From Firmicutes bacterium UBA6113 (GTDB lineage: Bacteria > Bacillota > Clostridia > Tissierellales > Sedimentibacteraceae): a stretch of 64,000 nucleotides of DNA. The stretch covers positions 23,300-87,299 of the forward strand of contig DIWF01000034.1 in the NCBI GenBank assembly GCA_002422545.1, written 5' to 3'. The notes under the pieces are model-generated. The model had not been told where the DNA came from. It did not search any database and saw only the letters and a list, made by a program, of their open reading frames with translations. Positions within the stretch are counted from its first letter, which is position 1, and each line of letters opens with the position of its first letter. Positions 32,935 through 41,193 of this stretch are shown piece by piece. A program made the translations under genes and the position numbers.

Positions 32935-34416
32935 TTATTTGCTTATTAGCTGCATGGCTTTGTCGATAGAATAATTTCTGCTCTGCCAAAGGGAATCGCT
33001 GCCGTAATTTTCTTCAATATCTTTAAAGTACAAATCTGCTTTATACCTAGTCATTATGTCTGCGTTGTTGTTTTCAACAAGCCTTGCTATCTGTGGGGCT
33101 GCGTCCACAGATAAACTCATGAGGTAATCTATATCCAGCGAATCTGTTTCTTTTGCAAGATACATATCAACATTATGTTTGGCAATTATGTAATCAATTT
33201 GACCTACATTAAGGCACAAGTAATAGCATAATCCAATAACTATGTACACGGCGATTATATTGAATCGAGGTCTCATGATAAATGCAGCAGTAATTATAAG
33301 ACCAATGGATTCAAATATGAGGAATCCGTAAACCAAGACCCTTAGGCGTGTAAATCCGTATTCCTGGTCGTACAAATACATTCTGTAAAATGAAGATATG
33401 AGCATTACAAATGTTACTGCGCACAGATACATCATGAATATTTTTGTAAGATTTGACCATTTATTTCTTTGAACATAAATTTTTTCTTTATATAAATATA
33501 CTGTAAGTAATATAAGCCCTATATTTAAAAAGCTCAGGAAAATGAGTTCAAAAAATCCTCTTCTGGCATATTCGGCGTAATTTAAGTTTCCTGGCAAGAC
33601 AGAACCTGCAAATAAATATTTGAACTGAATGAAAATAAACAGCGTATACACCAGCAGTATGGAAGACAACAATATATTTATGACAATTGTATCAGCATTT
33701 TTAGGTTTCATGAGGTCTTCCAACGTGAAAGGTGCATTTTTGGATTCTGGTGATTTCTTCTCTGAAAATACAATATATAAAAGACCAAACAAATACAGTC
33801 CTGCAATCATTCCAAAAATGATTTTAAATATTAACTCTATATCAAGCATTTTTGAAAACCATTCAAGTGTATTTTCAACTTTGACGGAAAAAACAAGGTC
33901 CGCAGAGGACAGCATAATCAACAGGAATACTACAAAGGGAAGAGATATGAATATTCCGAGCATTATGCTGGAATGAAGCTTTTTTTTCGCGTCATCGCTT
34001 TTATACTTATTGATCCATTTAAAAGGAATGTTGAAGTTTCTTAATGGAAAAATAACATGTTCGAGTATTTTAAATAAGAATTTAAAATTCAGTTCTTTCA
34101 CAGGGAAGTTGTCTGTAAGAATTGCAACCATGGTACTATACAACAGTATTGTGCATAGGAAATTAGGCGCTCTCCATAAATAACTTCCGCTTAAGTAATT
34201 GTTAAGAGACAAAATGTAAATGGGAACAAACATTAACAGTCCTTTTTTATTTTTTGCCTCTTCACGCTTATAGATTAAGGTGAATATTGAAACAAACTGA
34301 ATGATTGTAAATACAGGAACACTTATTCCCGGGTTGTGAGCAAGTATTAAATATATGAAGCTCACTGCTGAAAGCAGCCCATAAATGGACAGCTTAATTT
34401 TTATTGAATTATCCAT
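32935..34416 (-). CDS. DUF4173 multi-pass membrane protein
   Basis: A 493-residue protein with about ten to twelve hydrophobic segments and a C-terminal soluble tail (about 425-493) with SVDAAPQIARLVENNNAD. The middle holds the DUF4153/DUF4173 pattern (ARRGFFELIFLSFLNIGLI and RVLVYGFLIFESIGLI). It is the third gene of a DUF2975-XRE-DUF4173 set, beginning 3 nt after the XRE stop. No enzymatic motif is visible. The order of genes suggests that it is under control of the XRE protein together with DUF2975. Confidence 0.78.
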   Translation of the reverse strand: MDNSIKIKLSIYGLLSAVSFIYLILAHNPGISVPVFTIIQFVSIFTLIYKREEAKNKKGLLMFVPIYILSLNNYLSGSYLWRAPNFLCTILLYSTMVAILTDNFPVKELNFKFLFKILEHVIFPLRNFNIPFKWINKYKSDDAKKKLHSSIMLGIFISLPFVVFLLIMLSSADLVFSVKVENTLEWFSKMLDIELIFKIIFGMIAGLYLFGLLYIVFSEKKSPESKNAPFTLEDLMKPKNADTIVINILLSSILLVYTLFIFIQFKYLFAGSVLPGNLNYAEYARRGFFELIFLSFLNIGLILLTVYLYKEKIYVQRNKWSNLTKIFMMYLCAVTFVMLISSFYRMYLYDQEYGFTRLRVLVYGFLIFESIGLIITAAFIMRPRFNIIAVYIVIGLCYYLCLNVGQIDYIIAKHNVDMYLAKETDSLDIDYLMSLSVDAAPQIARLVENNNADIMTRYKADLYFKDIEENYGSDSLWQSRNYSIDKAMQLISK

Positions 34417-34419
34417 GAT

Positions 34420-34626
34420 TTACTCCTTAACATATTCTATAATATCTCCCGGCTGACAATCCAATGCCCTGCAGATTTCTTCCAGCGTGGAGAATCTTAT
34501 GGCTTTGGCTTTGTTGTTTTTCAATATTGATAAATTGGCAGGCGTAATATTTACCTTTTCCGCCAGCTCCATGAGTCCTATTTTTCTCTTTGCCATCATG
34601 ACATCTAACTGAATAACAATACCCAT
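34420..34626 (-). CDS. XRE-family regulator, YozG-like
   Basis: A 68-residue Cro/C1-type helix-turn-helix protein: MAKRKIGLMELAEKVNITPANLSILKNNKAKAIR covers the HTH (about 10-43), with the usual FSTLEEICRALDCQPGDIIEY ending. GGAGG precedes the ATG. It lies between DUF2975 and DUF4173 genes and is probably the autoregulator of the operon, acting at the long inverted repeat at 35141-35177. Confidence 0.88.
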   Translation of the reverse strand: MGIVIQLDVMMAKRKIGLMELAEKVNITPANLSILKNNKAKAIRFSTLEEICRALDCQPGDIIEYVKE

Positions 34627-34635
34627 TGTATCCTC

Positions 34636-35088
34636 CTACACTGTTAAATCATTTTCATCTTTATAGTATACGGCTTGCTTGAACAAATCCTTGAGGGTCA
34701 GGCAAAACAAACATGCAATAACAAATATGAGAATAATCACAACAGTTGATATGGTAAACCAAAACAAGCCTTTAATACAGAATATAATTGAAATTAACAT
34801 GCTTGCAACAGCCATCTTTCTAAGGCAAGTAACATTTTTCAAAACAAAAGGATTACCGCCAATCAATGTCTTGAACATAACCCTGAGCTGCCACAAAATA
34901 TATACTGAAGCAATGCCTGAAGCAACCAGCACCAATATCATGGGCAAAATCAAATTATCCTGCAAATTGAAGTAGTACACCAGCAATGGCCTTGAAAATG
35001 GTACATACAAGCAGCAAATAATTCCTACAATGAAAAGCACATCAACACAAATTTTAGATACATAATGAACAAAACTATTTTTATACAT
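34636..35088 (-). CDS. DUF2975 membrane protein (copy 2)
   Basis: A 150-residue paralogue of the protein at 32346, with four hydrophobic segments and the same acidic DENDLTV end. FKTLIGGNPFVLKNVTCLRKMAV (about 70-92) corresponds to the loop after helix 2. It is the first gene of the operon, preceded by AAGGAGG and a near-consensus promoter. Function unknown; the DUF2975-XRE pairing suggests a membrane partner that controls the regulator. Confidence 0.82.
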   Translation of the reverse strand: MYKNSFVHYVSKICVDVLFIVGIICCLYVPFSRPLLVYYFNLQDNLILPMILVLVASGIASVYILWQLRVMFKTLIGGNPFVLKNVTCLRKMAVASMLISIIFCIKGLFWFTISTVVIILIFVIACLFCLTLKDLFKQAVYYKDENDLTV

Positions 35089-35115
35089 GAAAGTCCTCCT
35101 TGCTTTTATAACTAA

Positions 35116-35143
35116 ATTATAGCAGATGTTTTTCTAATGTCAA
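35116..35143 (-). promoter_or_regulatory. Promoter of the DUF2975-XRE-DUF4173 operon
   Basis: On the minus strand, TTGACA (35143-35138), a 16-nt spacer and TATAAT (35121-35116). The TTG of the -35 box is part of the flanking inverted repeat. Confidence 0.8.
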
Positions 35144-35177
35144 TAATTATTTATCGATAATCAATAAATAATTATTG
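35141..35177. promoter_or_regulatory. Long inverted repeat overlapping the -35 box, probable XRE operator
   Basis: Arms CAATAATTATTTAT (35141-35154) and ATAAATAATTATTG (35164-35177) are a perfect 14-bp inverted repeat with a 9-nt spacer; a second palindrome TTATCGATAA (35151-35160) lies within. It overlaps the -35 hexamer, where a dimeric XRE repressor would block polymerase. Confidence 0.65.
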
Positions 35178-35201
35178 TTGTCTGTTGTATTAAAGGCAAA
35201 A

Positions 35202-35232
35202 AAAGGACGAGCATAAGAAAAGCCCGACGTGA
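35202..35232 (-). terminator. Possible terminator after the ABC ATPase gene
   Basis: On the minus strand a short stem CGGGC with GCTCG (one G-U pair) leads to TCCTTTTTTT. Weak, but well placed past the ATPase stop. Confidence 0.4.
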
Positions 35233-35265
35233 TTTTATGAGATATGTTTATATCTAGCATTTAAG

Positions 35266-36045
35266 TTAGGGAAGAGTGAAGATGTAATGCTTTGAGGAAT
35301 AGTTTTCTAGACTGGCCTCCATGCAGCGTATGTTGAATATCTGGCTTATTTTTCCGGTTTTTATAACATTTTCAGGAACATCATGAACAACAACATGCCC
35401 ATTGTCCATGAGACATATTTTATCTGAGCAGGAAAAGGCAAGATTTAAGTCGTGAAGAACCATGACAACTGTCTTTCCAAGCTTTTTCAAGTTTTTCACC
35501 GTTTGAATTATCTCAAGCTGATGATTTATATCAAGGTATGTTGTCGGTTCATCCAAAAATATTATGTCAGTGTTCTGAGCCAAGACCATTGCAATAAATG
35601 ATTTTTGCCGTTGGCCACCGGACAATTCCTGTAAATTGCAGTTTTTAAATTCCTCTAGACCCATCAATTCAATTGCTTCATCAACAATTTTTATGTCATT
35701 TCTCTGAGGAATTCTTGAAAAGTTCAAATATGGAAATCTTCCGTGCATTACAAGGCGGTAGACTGTTATGTTGGGTACTTCTTTGTTTTGCGGAAGATAT
35801 GAAATGTACCGTGCAATATCTGGGTTTTTCATAATTGATAAATCTAAGTTTTTTCCATTAACATTAAGAAGAATTTCTCCGGACATTGGTTTTAATAAAT
35901 TTGAAGAAGTTTTTAACAGCGTTGTTTTGCCGCAGCCGTTTTTACCGATTATGGATGTGATGGTACCTTTGTCAAATGAAACGTCTATGTTTTTAATTAT
36001 TTCACTGCCGCTGTAGCCTGCAGTTACATTTTTCAAACTAATCAT
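35266..36045 (-). CDS. Iron/tetrapyrrole-type ABC transporter ATPase (FecE-like)
   Basis: A 259-residue ATPase of the FecE/FepC/BtuD group. Walker A GKNGCGKTT (about 34-42), LSGGQRQKSF signature (about 138-147), Walker B DIIFLDEPTTYLDINHQLEI, and switch His in VMVLHDLN. I start at 36045 (AGAGGT upstream); the longer reading from 36165 lies in the permease gene. Its ATG overlaps the permease stop. Part of the reductase-SBP-permease-ATPase operon running leftward from 38927. Confidence 0.9.
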   Translation of the reverse strand: MISLKNVTAGYSGSEIIKNIDVSFDKGTITSIIGKNGCGKTTLLKTSSNLLKPMSGEILLNVNGKNLDLSIMKNPDIARYISYLPQNKEVPNITVYRLVMHGRFPYLNFSRIPQRNDIKIVDEAIELMGLEEFKNCNLQELSGGQRQKSFIAMVLAQNTDIIFLDEPTTYLDINHQLEIIQTVKNLKKLGKTVVMVLHDLNLAFSCSDKICLMDNGHVVVHDVPENVIKTGKISQIFNIRCMEASLENYSSKHYIFTLP

Positions 36046-37076
36046 ATATGACCTCTTTTTTTCATCAATAAAAGATACACAAAAAACGGTCCTCCAATAA
36101 AGGACATGATTATTCCCACAGGTATTTCGTAAGGAGCAAACAATATACGAGAAAGTATGTCGCAAAAAACAGTGAAGCAGCTTCCAAGCATGGCGCTTAC
36201 CACAATCAGAATCCTGTTGTCGTTTCCAACAAGAAATCTTGCAGCATGAGGTACAATTAACCCTATGAAACCAATGAGTCCTGAAAAACTTATGGCGCTT
36301 CCGGACAACAAAGCAGCAACTGTCAAAAGAACAAATCTGTACAATGGAACATTAAGCCCCAGTGACTTAGCCGACTCGTCCCCTAAGGACAAAATATTCA
36401 TGTCATAGCTTAGCATTAAAGATACTATAAGACCGAAAATTATAAATATGGCTGCATACTGAAGCTTTTCCATTGATACTCCTGAAAAACCTCCAATCAT
36501 GAATGCAGTCCTGCTTATTGAAGCATCAGGAACAATTGTGAGAACTGTGTCTGTTATGGCACCGATGAAACTTGATACAGCAATTCCGGATAATACAATG
36601 GTCATCCGCGAAGCTCCGGTTTTTAAAGCTATAAAATAAACAAGATTAACAGCAATCAGCGCGCCCATGAATGCAGCAACAGGAGTCAAATAAAAACATG
36701 AAGGGAAAAATGCTGCAATAAGAACAACAAAAAGTCCTGATCCTGCATTTACTCCTATGACATTGGGGCTTGCAAGAGAATTGTTTAGCACAGTCTGCAA
36801 TATAACCCCCGAAACAGACAATGAGCTTCCGGCGAGAACCGCTGCAAGCATTCGCGGCAGTCTCACATAGTTTACAATCTGATAGGCGTTTGACGAAGAT
36901 TCATTAAACAATGCATTTAAAGTTTCCATTAAAGTGAGTTTTGTTGATCCGAGACCAATGCTTAAAATTATTTCTGCTGCAAGTGTAATTGAAAGCAGAG
37001 CCATAACAGCAATGTTATAGTTCAATGTGTTTTTATTTGAAAATTTCAGGATAAATGATTTTTGCCATATATTCAT
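36042..37076 (-). CDS. Iron/tetrapyrrole-type ABC transporter permease (FecCD)
   Basis: A 344-residue FecCD permease with nine or ten transmembrane helices. Family signatures: VRLPRMLAAVLAGSSLSVSGVILQ (about 70-93), ASPNVIGVNAGSGLFVVL (about 102-119) and, at the C-terminal end, GLIGFIGLIVPHAARFLVG (about 258-276). The start at 37076 follows GGGGAG; it overlaps the end of the binding-protein gene by 44 nt. Next ATG at 37004 would remove the first helix. Confidence 0.88.
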   Translation of the reverse strand: MNIWQKSFILKFSNKNTLNYNIAVMALLSITLAAEIILSIGLGSTKLTLMETLNALFNESSSNAYQIVNYVRLPRMLAAVLAGSSLSVSGVILQTVLNNSLASPNVIGVNAGSGLFVVLIAAFFPSCFYLTPVAAFMGALIAVNLVYFIALKTGASRMTIVLSGIAVSSFIGAITDTVLTIVPDASISRTAFMIGGFSGVSMEKLQYAAIFIIFGLIVSLMLSYDMNILSLGDESAKSLGLNVPLYRFVLLTVAALLSGSAISFSGLIGFIGLIVPHAARFLVGNDNRILIVVSAMLGSCFTVFCDILSRILFAPYEIPVGIIMSFIGGPFFVYLLLMKKRGHI

Positions 37077-37998
37077 AACTTTCTCCCCATTTTGCATTTG
37101 GTTTGTAGTGAAAAAGTTCCTTAGGAAGAACAATATATCTGCCGTTTTTTACAGCAGACAGATTGTTCCAGGCTGGATTTTTTTCTATTCCGCTTTTCAT
37201 TGCTTCAATGGCTTTTTCTGTGTTTCCCATAGTTGTGACGAATATATAATCAGGGTCTTCTTCGATTATTTCTTCCATGCTCAGTTCTTCCAGAAGGGAC
37301 TGGTGCTTGGAGGCAATGTTTACGGTTCCAAGGTCATCAAGTATCCTGCATGCAAAGTTGTCATCGTCCTTTGCCTTAGCCCCGCCTGAATAAGCCCGTA
37401 TAAATAAAACCGATGGGTTTGAAGATATAATTTTTGATTTTATTGTTTCAATTTCATTTTGCACTTCAAGGCCGTTTTTTTCGTACAAATCCTTCTTTCC
37501 CGTTATGTCTGTACAGATATCAAGCATTATTAAATAATCCTCAAACTGTTCAATCTTGAAGTATGCATGAGGTATATTTGCTTTTATTAATGTATCTTTT
37601 AATTCCAAATGGCTTTCTATATCCGATGAAAGGATTATGAAATCAGGAGAAAGAGACAATATTTCTTCAAGGTTTGGATCTTTGATGGTACCCACAATCT
37701 TAGTGCTTTCAGATAACTTTATGTTTCGCTCGGAAATACTGTCGTCGGTTGTTCCTGCAATATCTCCTCCTGCAAGTATCCACGTTTCAGCATAAGAACC
37801 TGACAGAGCAATCACCTTCTTAGGCTTTTCCTTTAACAAAACCTCATTACCAAAGGAATCCTCAAATGTGTAGTACATATTTTCTGCGCTGACTTTAGTT
37901 TCATCTGATGAAGCTTGGCTATTGCTGCATGATACAGCAACCATTGCTGTTAGTAAAATCAAAATAAGCAGTGGAATTTGAATTATTTTTTTCAGCAC
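37033..37998 (-). CDS. Iron/tetrapyrrole-type ABC transporter binding lipoprotein
   Basis: A 321-residue periplasmic-binding-protein-like lipoprotein: signal peptide with a lipobox ending AVSC (Cys about 24), then the helical-backbone BtuF/FepB fold (DSFGNEVLLKEKPKKVIALSGSYAETWILAGGDIAGTTDD, described by its start VIALSGSYAE at about 63). The start is a GTG that overlaps the end of the upstream siroheme reductase gene by 7 nt. Ligand unknown: Fe-siderophore, haem, cobalamin or siroheme-like compounds are options. Confidence 0.85.
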   Translation of the reverse strand: MLKKIIQIPLLILILLTAMVAVSCSNSQASSDETKVSAENMYYTFEDSFGNEVLLKEKPKKVIALSGSYAETWILAGGDIAGTTDDSISERNIKLSESTKIVGTIKDPNLEEILSLSPDFIILSSDIESHLELKDTLIKANIPHAYFKIEQFEDYLIMLDICTDITGKKDLYEKNGLEVQNEIETIKSKIISSNPSVLFIRAYSGGAKAKDDDNFACRILDDLGTVNIASKHQSLLEELSMEEIIEEDPDYIFVTTMGNTEKAIEAMKSGIEKNPAWNNLSAVKNGRYIVLPKELFHYKPNAKWGESYEYMAKIIYPEIFK

Positions 37999-38927
37999 GT
38001 TGCACCGCCCTTTGTTTTAATTCCAAGTATTTCTTCTTTTTTGTCCATAATATTGTCTGATACAAGCATTTTCTCTACTTCTTCAAGGCCAAGCCTGTCT
38101 ATTGTTGAAGCAAAGCGTTCACCAGTTACACCTTTCCATTTGAACAATAATATTGCTTTTTCTGCAACACCCATGGCTTCTTCTTTTGTAAAAAGCTTTT
38201 TTAGAGGAGAACCCATGCGTATTTTTTTACCCCATCTGCCGCCTACATATACTTTGTATCCTTTATTTCCATCGGGAATTGAATCAAAGGCACATTTGTT
38301 GATGCACATGCCGCAGTTAATGCAAATGTCTTTATCTATAACAAGTTTCGTATCTTCTATTTTTGCTGCATTCATGGGACATACATTTTCAATGTTGCAC
38401 TTTTTACAGCCCCTGCATTTGTCCTGGTTGTAGTTTGGAACCATTTGGCCTACAATTCCCAAGTCATTCAGGTCAGGCTTGACGCAATTGTTTGGACATC
38501 CTCCCACTGCTATTTTGAACTTATGAGGAAGAGTCACACTCCTGTATCCTGTGTAAAAGCGATTATGAATTTCAGTTGCCATTGCCTGAGTGTCGAAAAA
38601 TCCGTTTGTACATACAGTTCCTTTGCATGCAACTACAGGACGAACTCTTGATCCTGTTCCTCCAATGGACATGTTATCTTTTGCCACATGATTTTTCACT
38701 GCTTCAATATCATCAAATTTAATTCCAGGCAGCTCTACTGTCAGTCTTGAAGTGAATGTAATTTGTCCGTTTCCGTATTTATCTGCAACCAAGGTTAAGT
38801 TTTTCATTTGTTTTGATGTAAGAACACCGTTTTCAGTTATTATCCTCGCTGAAAAGTGCTCCATATCATTGTTGGACAGGAATCCTTCACCTTTAACTTT
38901 TTTTCTCTGTTCTGCTGTAATTTCCAT
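37992..38927 (-). CDS. Siroheme/4Fe-4S nitrite-sulfite reductase-like protein with ferredoxin domain
   Basis: A 311-residue protein combining a nitrite/sulfite reductase half-domain and siroheme-4Fe-4S domain with an inserted 2[4Fe-4S] ferredoxin. Ligand motifs: CKGTVC (about 98-103) and GGCPNNC (about 137-143) for the siroheme-bridged cluster; CRGCKKCNIENVCP (about 166-179) and CINCGMCINKC (about 196-206) for ferredoxin clusters. Similar small proteins in anaerobes are related to AsrC/DsrA, and reduction of sulfite is the default guess, but activity cannot be read from sequence. I chose ATG 38927 with GGAGG 5 nt upstream. First gene of the operon with the ABC importer; a LysR gene is divergent. 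Confidence 0.8.
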   Translation of the reverse strand: MEITAEQRKKVKGEGFLSNNDMEHFSARIITENGVLTSKQMKNLTLVADKYGNGQITFTSRLTVELPGIKFDDIEAVKNHVAKDNMSIGGTGSRVRPVVACKGTVCTNGFFDTQAMATEIHNRFYTGYRSVTLPHKFKIAVGGCPNNCVKPDLNDLGIVGQMVPNYNQDKCRGCKKCNIENVCPMNAAKIEDTKLVIDKDICINCGMCINKCAFDSIPDGNKGYKVYVGGRWGKKIRMGSPLKKLFTKEEAMGVAEKAILLFKWKGVTGERFASTIDRLGLEEVEKMLVSDNIMDKKEEILGIKTKGGATC

Positions 38928-39009
38928 ATTTCCTCCGCTACACATATTTTATATTTAATATTATAATCCTTGAATTTCATAATTAAAAATAGTATTATTG
39001 TATAATATG

Positions 39010-39025
39010 ATAGGTAATTGCCTAT
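39010..39025. promoter_or_regulatory. Near-perfect palindrome at the lysR start region
   Basis: ATAGGTAATTGCCTAT (39010-39025), one mismatched pair, placed between a TATAAT at 39001-39006 and the LysR RBS. It is a plausible LysR-type autoregulatory site in the 108-bp divergent region. Confidence 0.5.
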
Positions 39026-39035
39026 AGGAGGAACT

Positions 39036-39914
39036 ATGACAATAAGACATCTGAAAATTTTCATAGCAGTTTGCGATTACGGGAAGATGAGTCTGGCCGC
39101 AGAAAAACTCTTTATGGCTCAGCCGTCAGTGAGCCAGGTAATTGCAGAAATAGAACAGCATTACGGAGTAAGAGTTTTCGAAAGGCTGTCAAAAAAGCTT
39201 TATCTTACAGAAGCAGGAGAAAATCTCCTGAAGTATGCTCGTCACATTGTTTCTTCTTTTGAGGAAATGGAAGATAACCTCTTAAAAAGTAGCAGCAATA
39301 CCTCTTTGAAGGTAGGAGCAACCATAACTGTGGGAACATGCGTGCTAAATGATATTTTGAATGACTTTAAACTTAAGAAACCAAACATAAGTACAAAGGT
39401 ATATGTAGAAAATACAAATGTCATAGAAGAAATGATATTGAAGAGTCCCCTTGATTTGGGAATAGTTGAAGGAATAATTAAAAGCCGGGACATAATTACA
39501 ATTCCAATAGTTTCGGATGAACTCATTCTTGTTTGCTCTCCCTCCCATGAATTTTCATCACTTGAAGAAATAACTGCAGAGAAACTCAACAATCAGGATT
39601 TTATCTTAAGAGAAGAAGGCAGCGGAACAAGGGAGCTTTTTGAAAAGAAAATTGAAAACATGGAGATAGCAATCAACAAGAAATGGATTTGCAACAATTC
39701 AGAAGCCATAAAAAATGCAGTCATAAGCGGACAGGGGATCACAGTCATTTCTCAAATGCTTGTCAGAAAAGAAATTGAAGAAAAAAAACTACATGCTGTC
39801 AAAATAAGCGACATTAAGCTGACAAGAAACTTTTACCTTGCATACCACAAAAACAAATATTTATCTGACAATCTTAAAAGCTTCATATCAACATGCATAG
39901 ATTATAAGCAATGA
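39036..39914 (+). CDS. LysR-family transcriptional regulator
   Basis: A 292-residue LysR regulator. The winged helix-turn-helix is MTIRHLKIFIAVCDYGKMSLAAEKLFMAQPSVSQVIAEIE (about 1-40; described by its core AAEKLFMAQPSVSQ), and the effector domain (about 90-290) contains VCSPSHEFSSLEEI and REEGSGTRELFEKK (about 192-205), as in CysL/CysB-like proteins. It is transcribed away from the siroheme reductase/ABC operon, the standard arrangement for a LysR gene and its target. AGGAGG lies before the ATG. Confidence 0.9.
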   Translation: MTIRHLKIFIAVCDYGKMSLAAEKLFMAQPSVSQVIAEIEQHYGVRVFERLSKKLYLTEAGENLLKYARHIVSSFEEMEDNLLKSSSNTSLKVGATITVGTCVLNDILNDFKLKKPNISTKVYVENTNVIEEMILKSPLDLGIVEGIIKSRDIITIPIVSDELILVCSPSHEFSSLEEITAEKLNNQDFILREEGSGTRELFEKKIENMEIAINKKWICNNSEAIKNAVISGQGITVISQMLVRKEIEEKKLHAVKISDIKLTRNFYLAYHKNKYLSDNLKSFISTCIDYKQ

Positions 39915-39950
39915 AATGAGACTAAGTTGCTTTCGTTTTTCATTAATATG

Positions 39951-39979
39951 TTGACAAAAATAATATAATTTGATAAAAT
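39951..39979 (+). promoter_or_regulatory. Promoter of the larMNQO-EBC operon
   Basis: TTGACA (39951-39956), exact 17-nt spacer, TAAAAT (39974-39979). Transcription would start near 39985, at the beginning of the folded leader. Confidence 0.85.
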
Positions 39980-39983
39980 TTTG

Positions 39984-40086
39984 ATACCGTCTGAAGACGA
40001 TAGTATTTTGGATGACCAAAATGATGATAGCAAACCACGAAGGTTTTAATGCTTGAGAACAAGCTTACTTTTGTGGTTTTTTTATT
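39984..40086 (+). promoter_or_regulatory. Structured leader RNA with intrinsic terminator before larMN
   Basis: Three hairpins in order: ATACCGTC-TGAA-GACG-(ATA)-GTAT (39984-40006), TTTGG-ATGA-CCAAA (40007-40020), and a terminator whose outer stem is AAACCAC (40032-40038) with GTGGTTT (40073-40079), containing an inner GCTT-GAGAAC-AAGC hairpin, followed by seven or more T. Since it lies between a consensus promoter and the nickel-cofactor operon, it must be an attenuator. It does not match the B12, NiCo, or other metal riboswitch consensus that I can recall. A possible short leader ORF (ATG at 40012, 14 codons) runs into the terminator. Confidence 0.65.
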
Positions 40087-40138
40087 TTGAATAAATACTC
40101 CGCCAACTAACCGGCCGGATTATTAAGGAGATGGTTAT

Positions 40139-41161
40139 ATGCATATGGCTGATGCACTGATATCGGCTGCAACAGGAGGAGCAATGTGGGCTGCTTCTGC
40201 AGGTGTTGCATCATATTCTGTAAGAAGAGTGCAGACAGAAATTGACGAAAATGAAAAAAAGATTCCCTTGATGGGGGTTATGGGAGCATTTGTGTTTGCT
40301 TCTCAGATGATAAATTTTACTATTCCAGGAACGGGTTCAAGCGGTCATATTGGAGGAGGCCTTCTCTTAGCAGTCTTGCTTGGACCTCATGCAGGATTTT
40401 TGACGCTGATTTCAATACTGGCAATTCAAGCTCTTTTTTTTGCAGATGGAGGGTTGCTTGCTCTTGGATGCAACATATTCAACATGGGATTTTTCACATG
40501 CTTTGTTGCATATCCTCTTATTTACAAAAAAATAATACATAAGGGAATGTCAAAGAAAAATATTCTTATTGGATCGGTGATTGCATCTATATCAGGACTT
40601 CAGCTTGGGTCATTTGCTGTTGTACTTGAAACATTTTTTTCAGGAAGGACTGAACTTCCTTTTGGCACGTTTTTAATGATGATGCAGCCCATACACCTGG
40701 CAATAGGCGTTATTGAAGGATTGTTGACTTCTGCAGTTATAACGTTTCTATGGAACACCCGCCCTGAACTTCTTGAAAGCAGCAATATTGGCAAAAATAA
40801 AAATAATTCCAATAAAAAAGTTATTGCTTTGCTTCTTTGTACGGCATTTGTTGTAGGAGGATTTGCATCATGGTATGCATCAAGCAATCCTGACGGCCTT
40901 GAATGGTCAATAGAAAAAACAATTGGCAGTAATGAAGTTGAAGGCAGTAGCAGCATACATGAACTTTTCGGAAATATTCAGGAGAAAATTTCATTTCTTC
41001 CAGATTATAATTTTCAATCTGATCAGGAAAGTCAAACTCAAACAAAACTTGGAACTTCAGTTTCAGGCATAGTAGGAAGCATTTTGACATTATTAGTTGC
41101 TGTATTAATAGGAAAGGTTTCAAAAAAATACAGACAATTAAGTAAAGGCGTAAAAGAATAA
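40139..41161 (+). CDS. larMN: Nickel ECF-type transporter substrate component with PDGLE domain
   Basis: A 340-residue fusion of a CbiM/NikM membrane domain (about 1-215) and a CbiN/NikN-like C-terminal domain with the diagnostic NPDGLEWS (about 244-251). The N-terminal MHMADAL contributes the amino group and His2 that bind the metal in NikM. Position upstream of larE-larB-larC argues for nickel rather than cobalt. GGAGATG precedes the ATG. An internal segment GSSGHIGGGLLLAVLLGPHAGFL (about 62-84) holds the conserved His residues. Confidence 0.88.
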   Translation: MHMADALISAATGGAMWAASAGVASYSVRRVQTEIDENEKKIPLMGVMGAFVFASQMINFTIPGTGSSGHIGGGLLLAVLLGPHAGFLTLISILAIQALFFADGGLLALGCNIFNMGFFTCFVAYPLIYKKIIHKGMSKKNILIGSVIASISGLQLGSFAVVLETFFSGRTELPFGTFLMMMQPIHLAIGVIEGLLTSAVITFLWNTRPELLESSNIGKNKNNSNKKVIALLLCTAFVVGGFASWYASSNPDGLEWSIEKTIGSNEVEGSSSIHELFGNIQEKISFLPDYNFQSDQESQTQTKLGTSVSGIVGSILTLLVAVLIGKVSKKYRQLSKGVKE

Positions 41162-41193
41162 TTAAATAAACAATAACTAACCGGGATAGACAA

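Noticed and set aside
39984..40086. NiCo or cobalamin riboswitch before larMN
   Set aside because: The fold is two simple hairpins and a terminator, not a four-way junction or B12 core.
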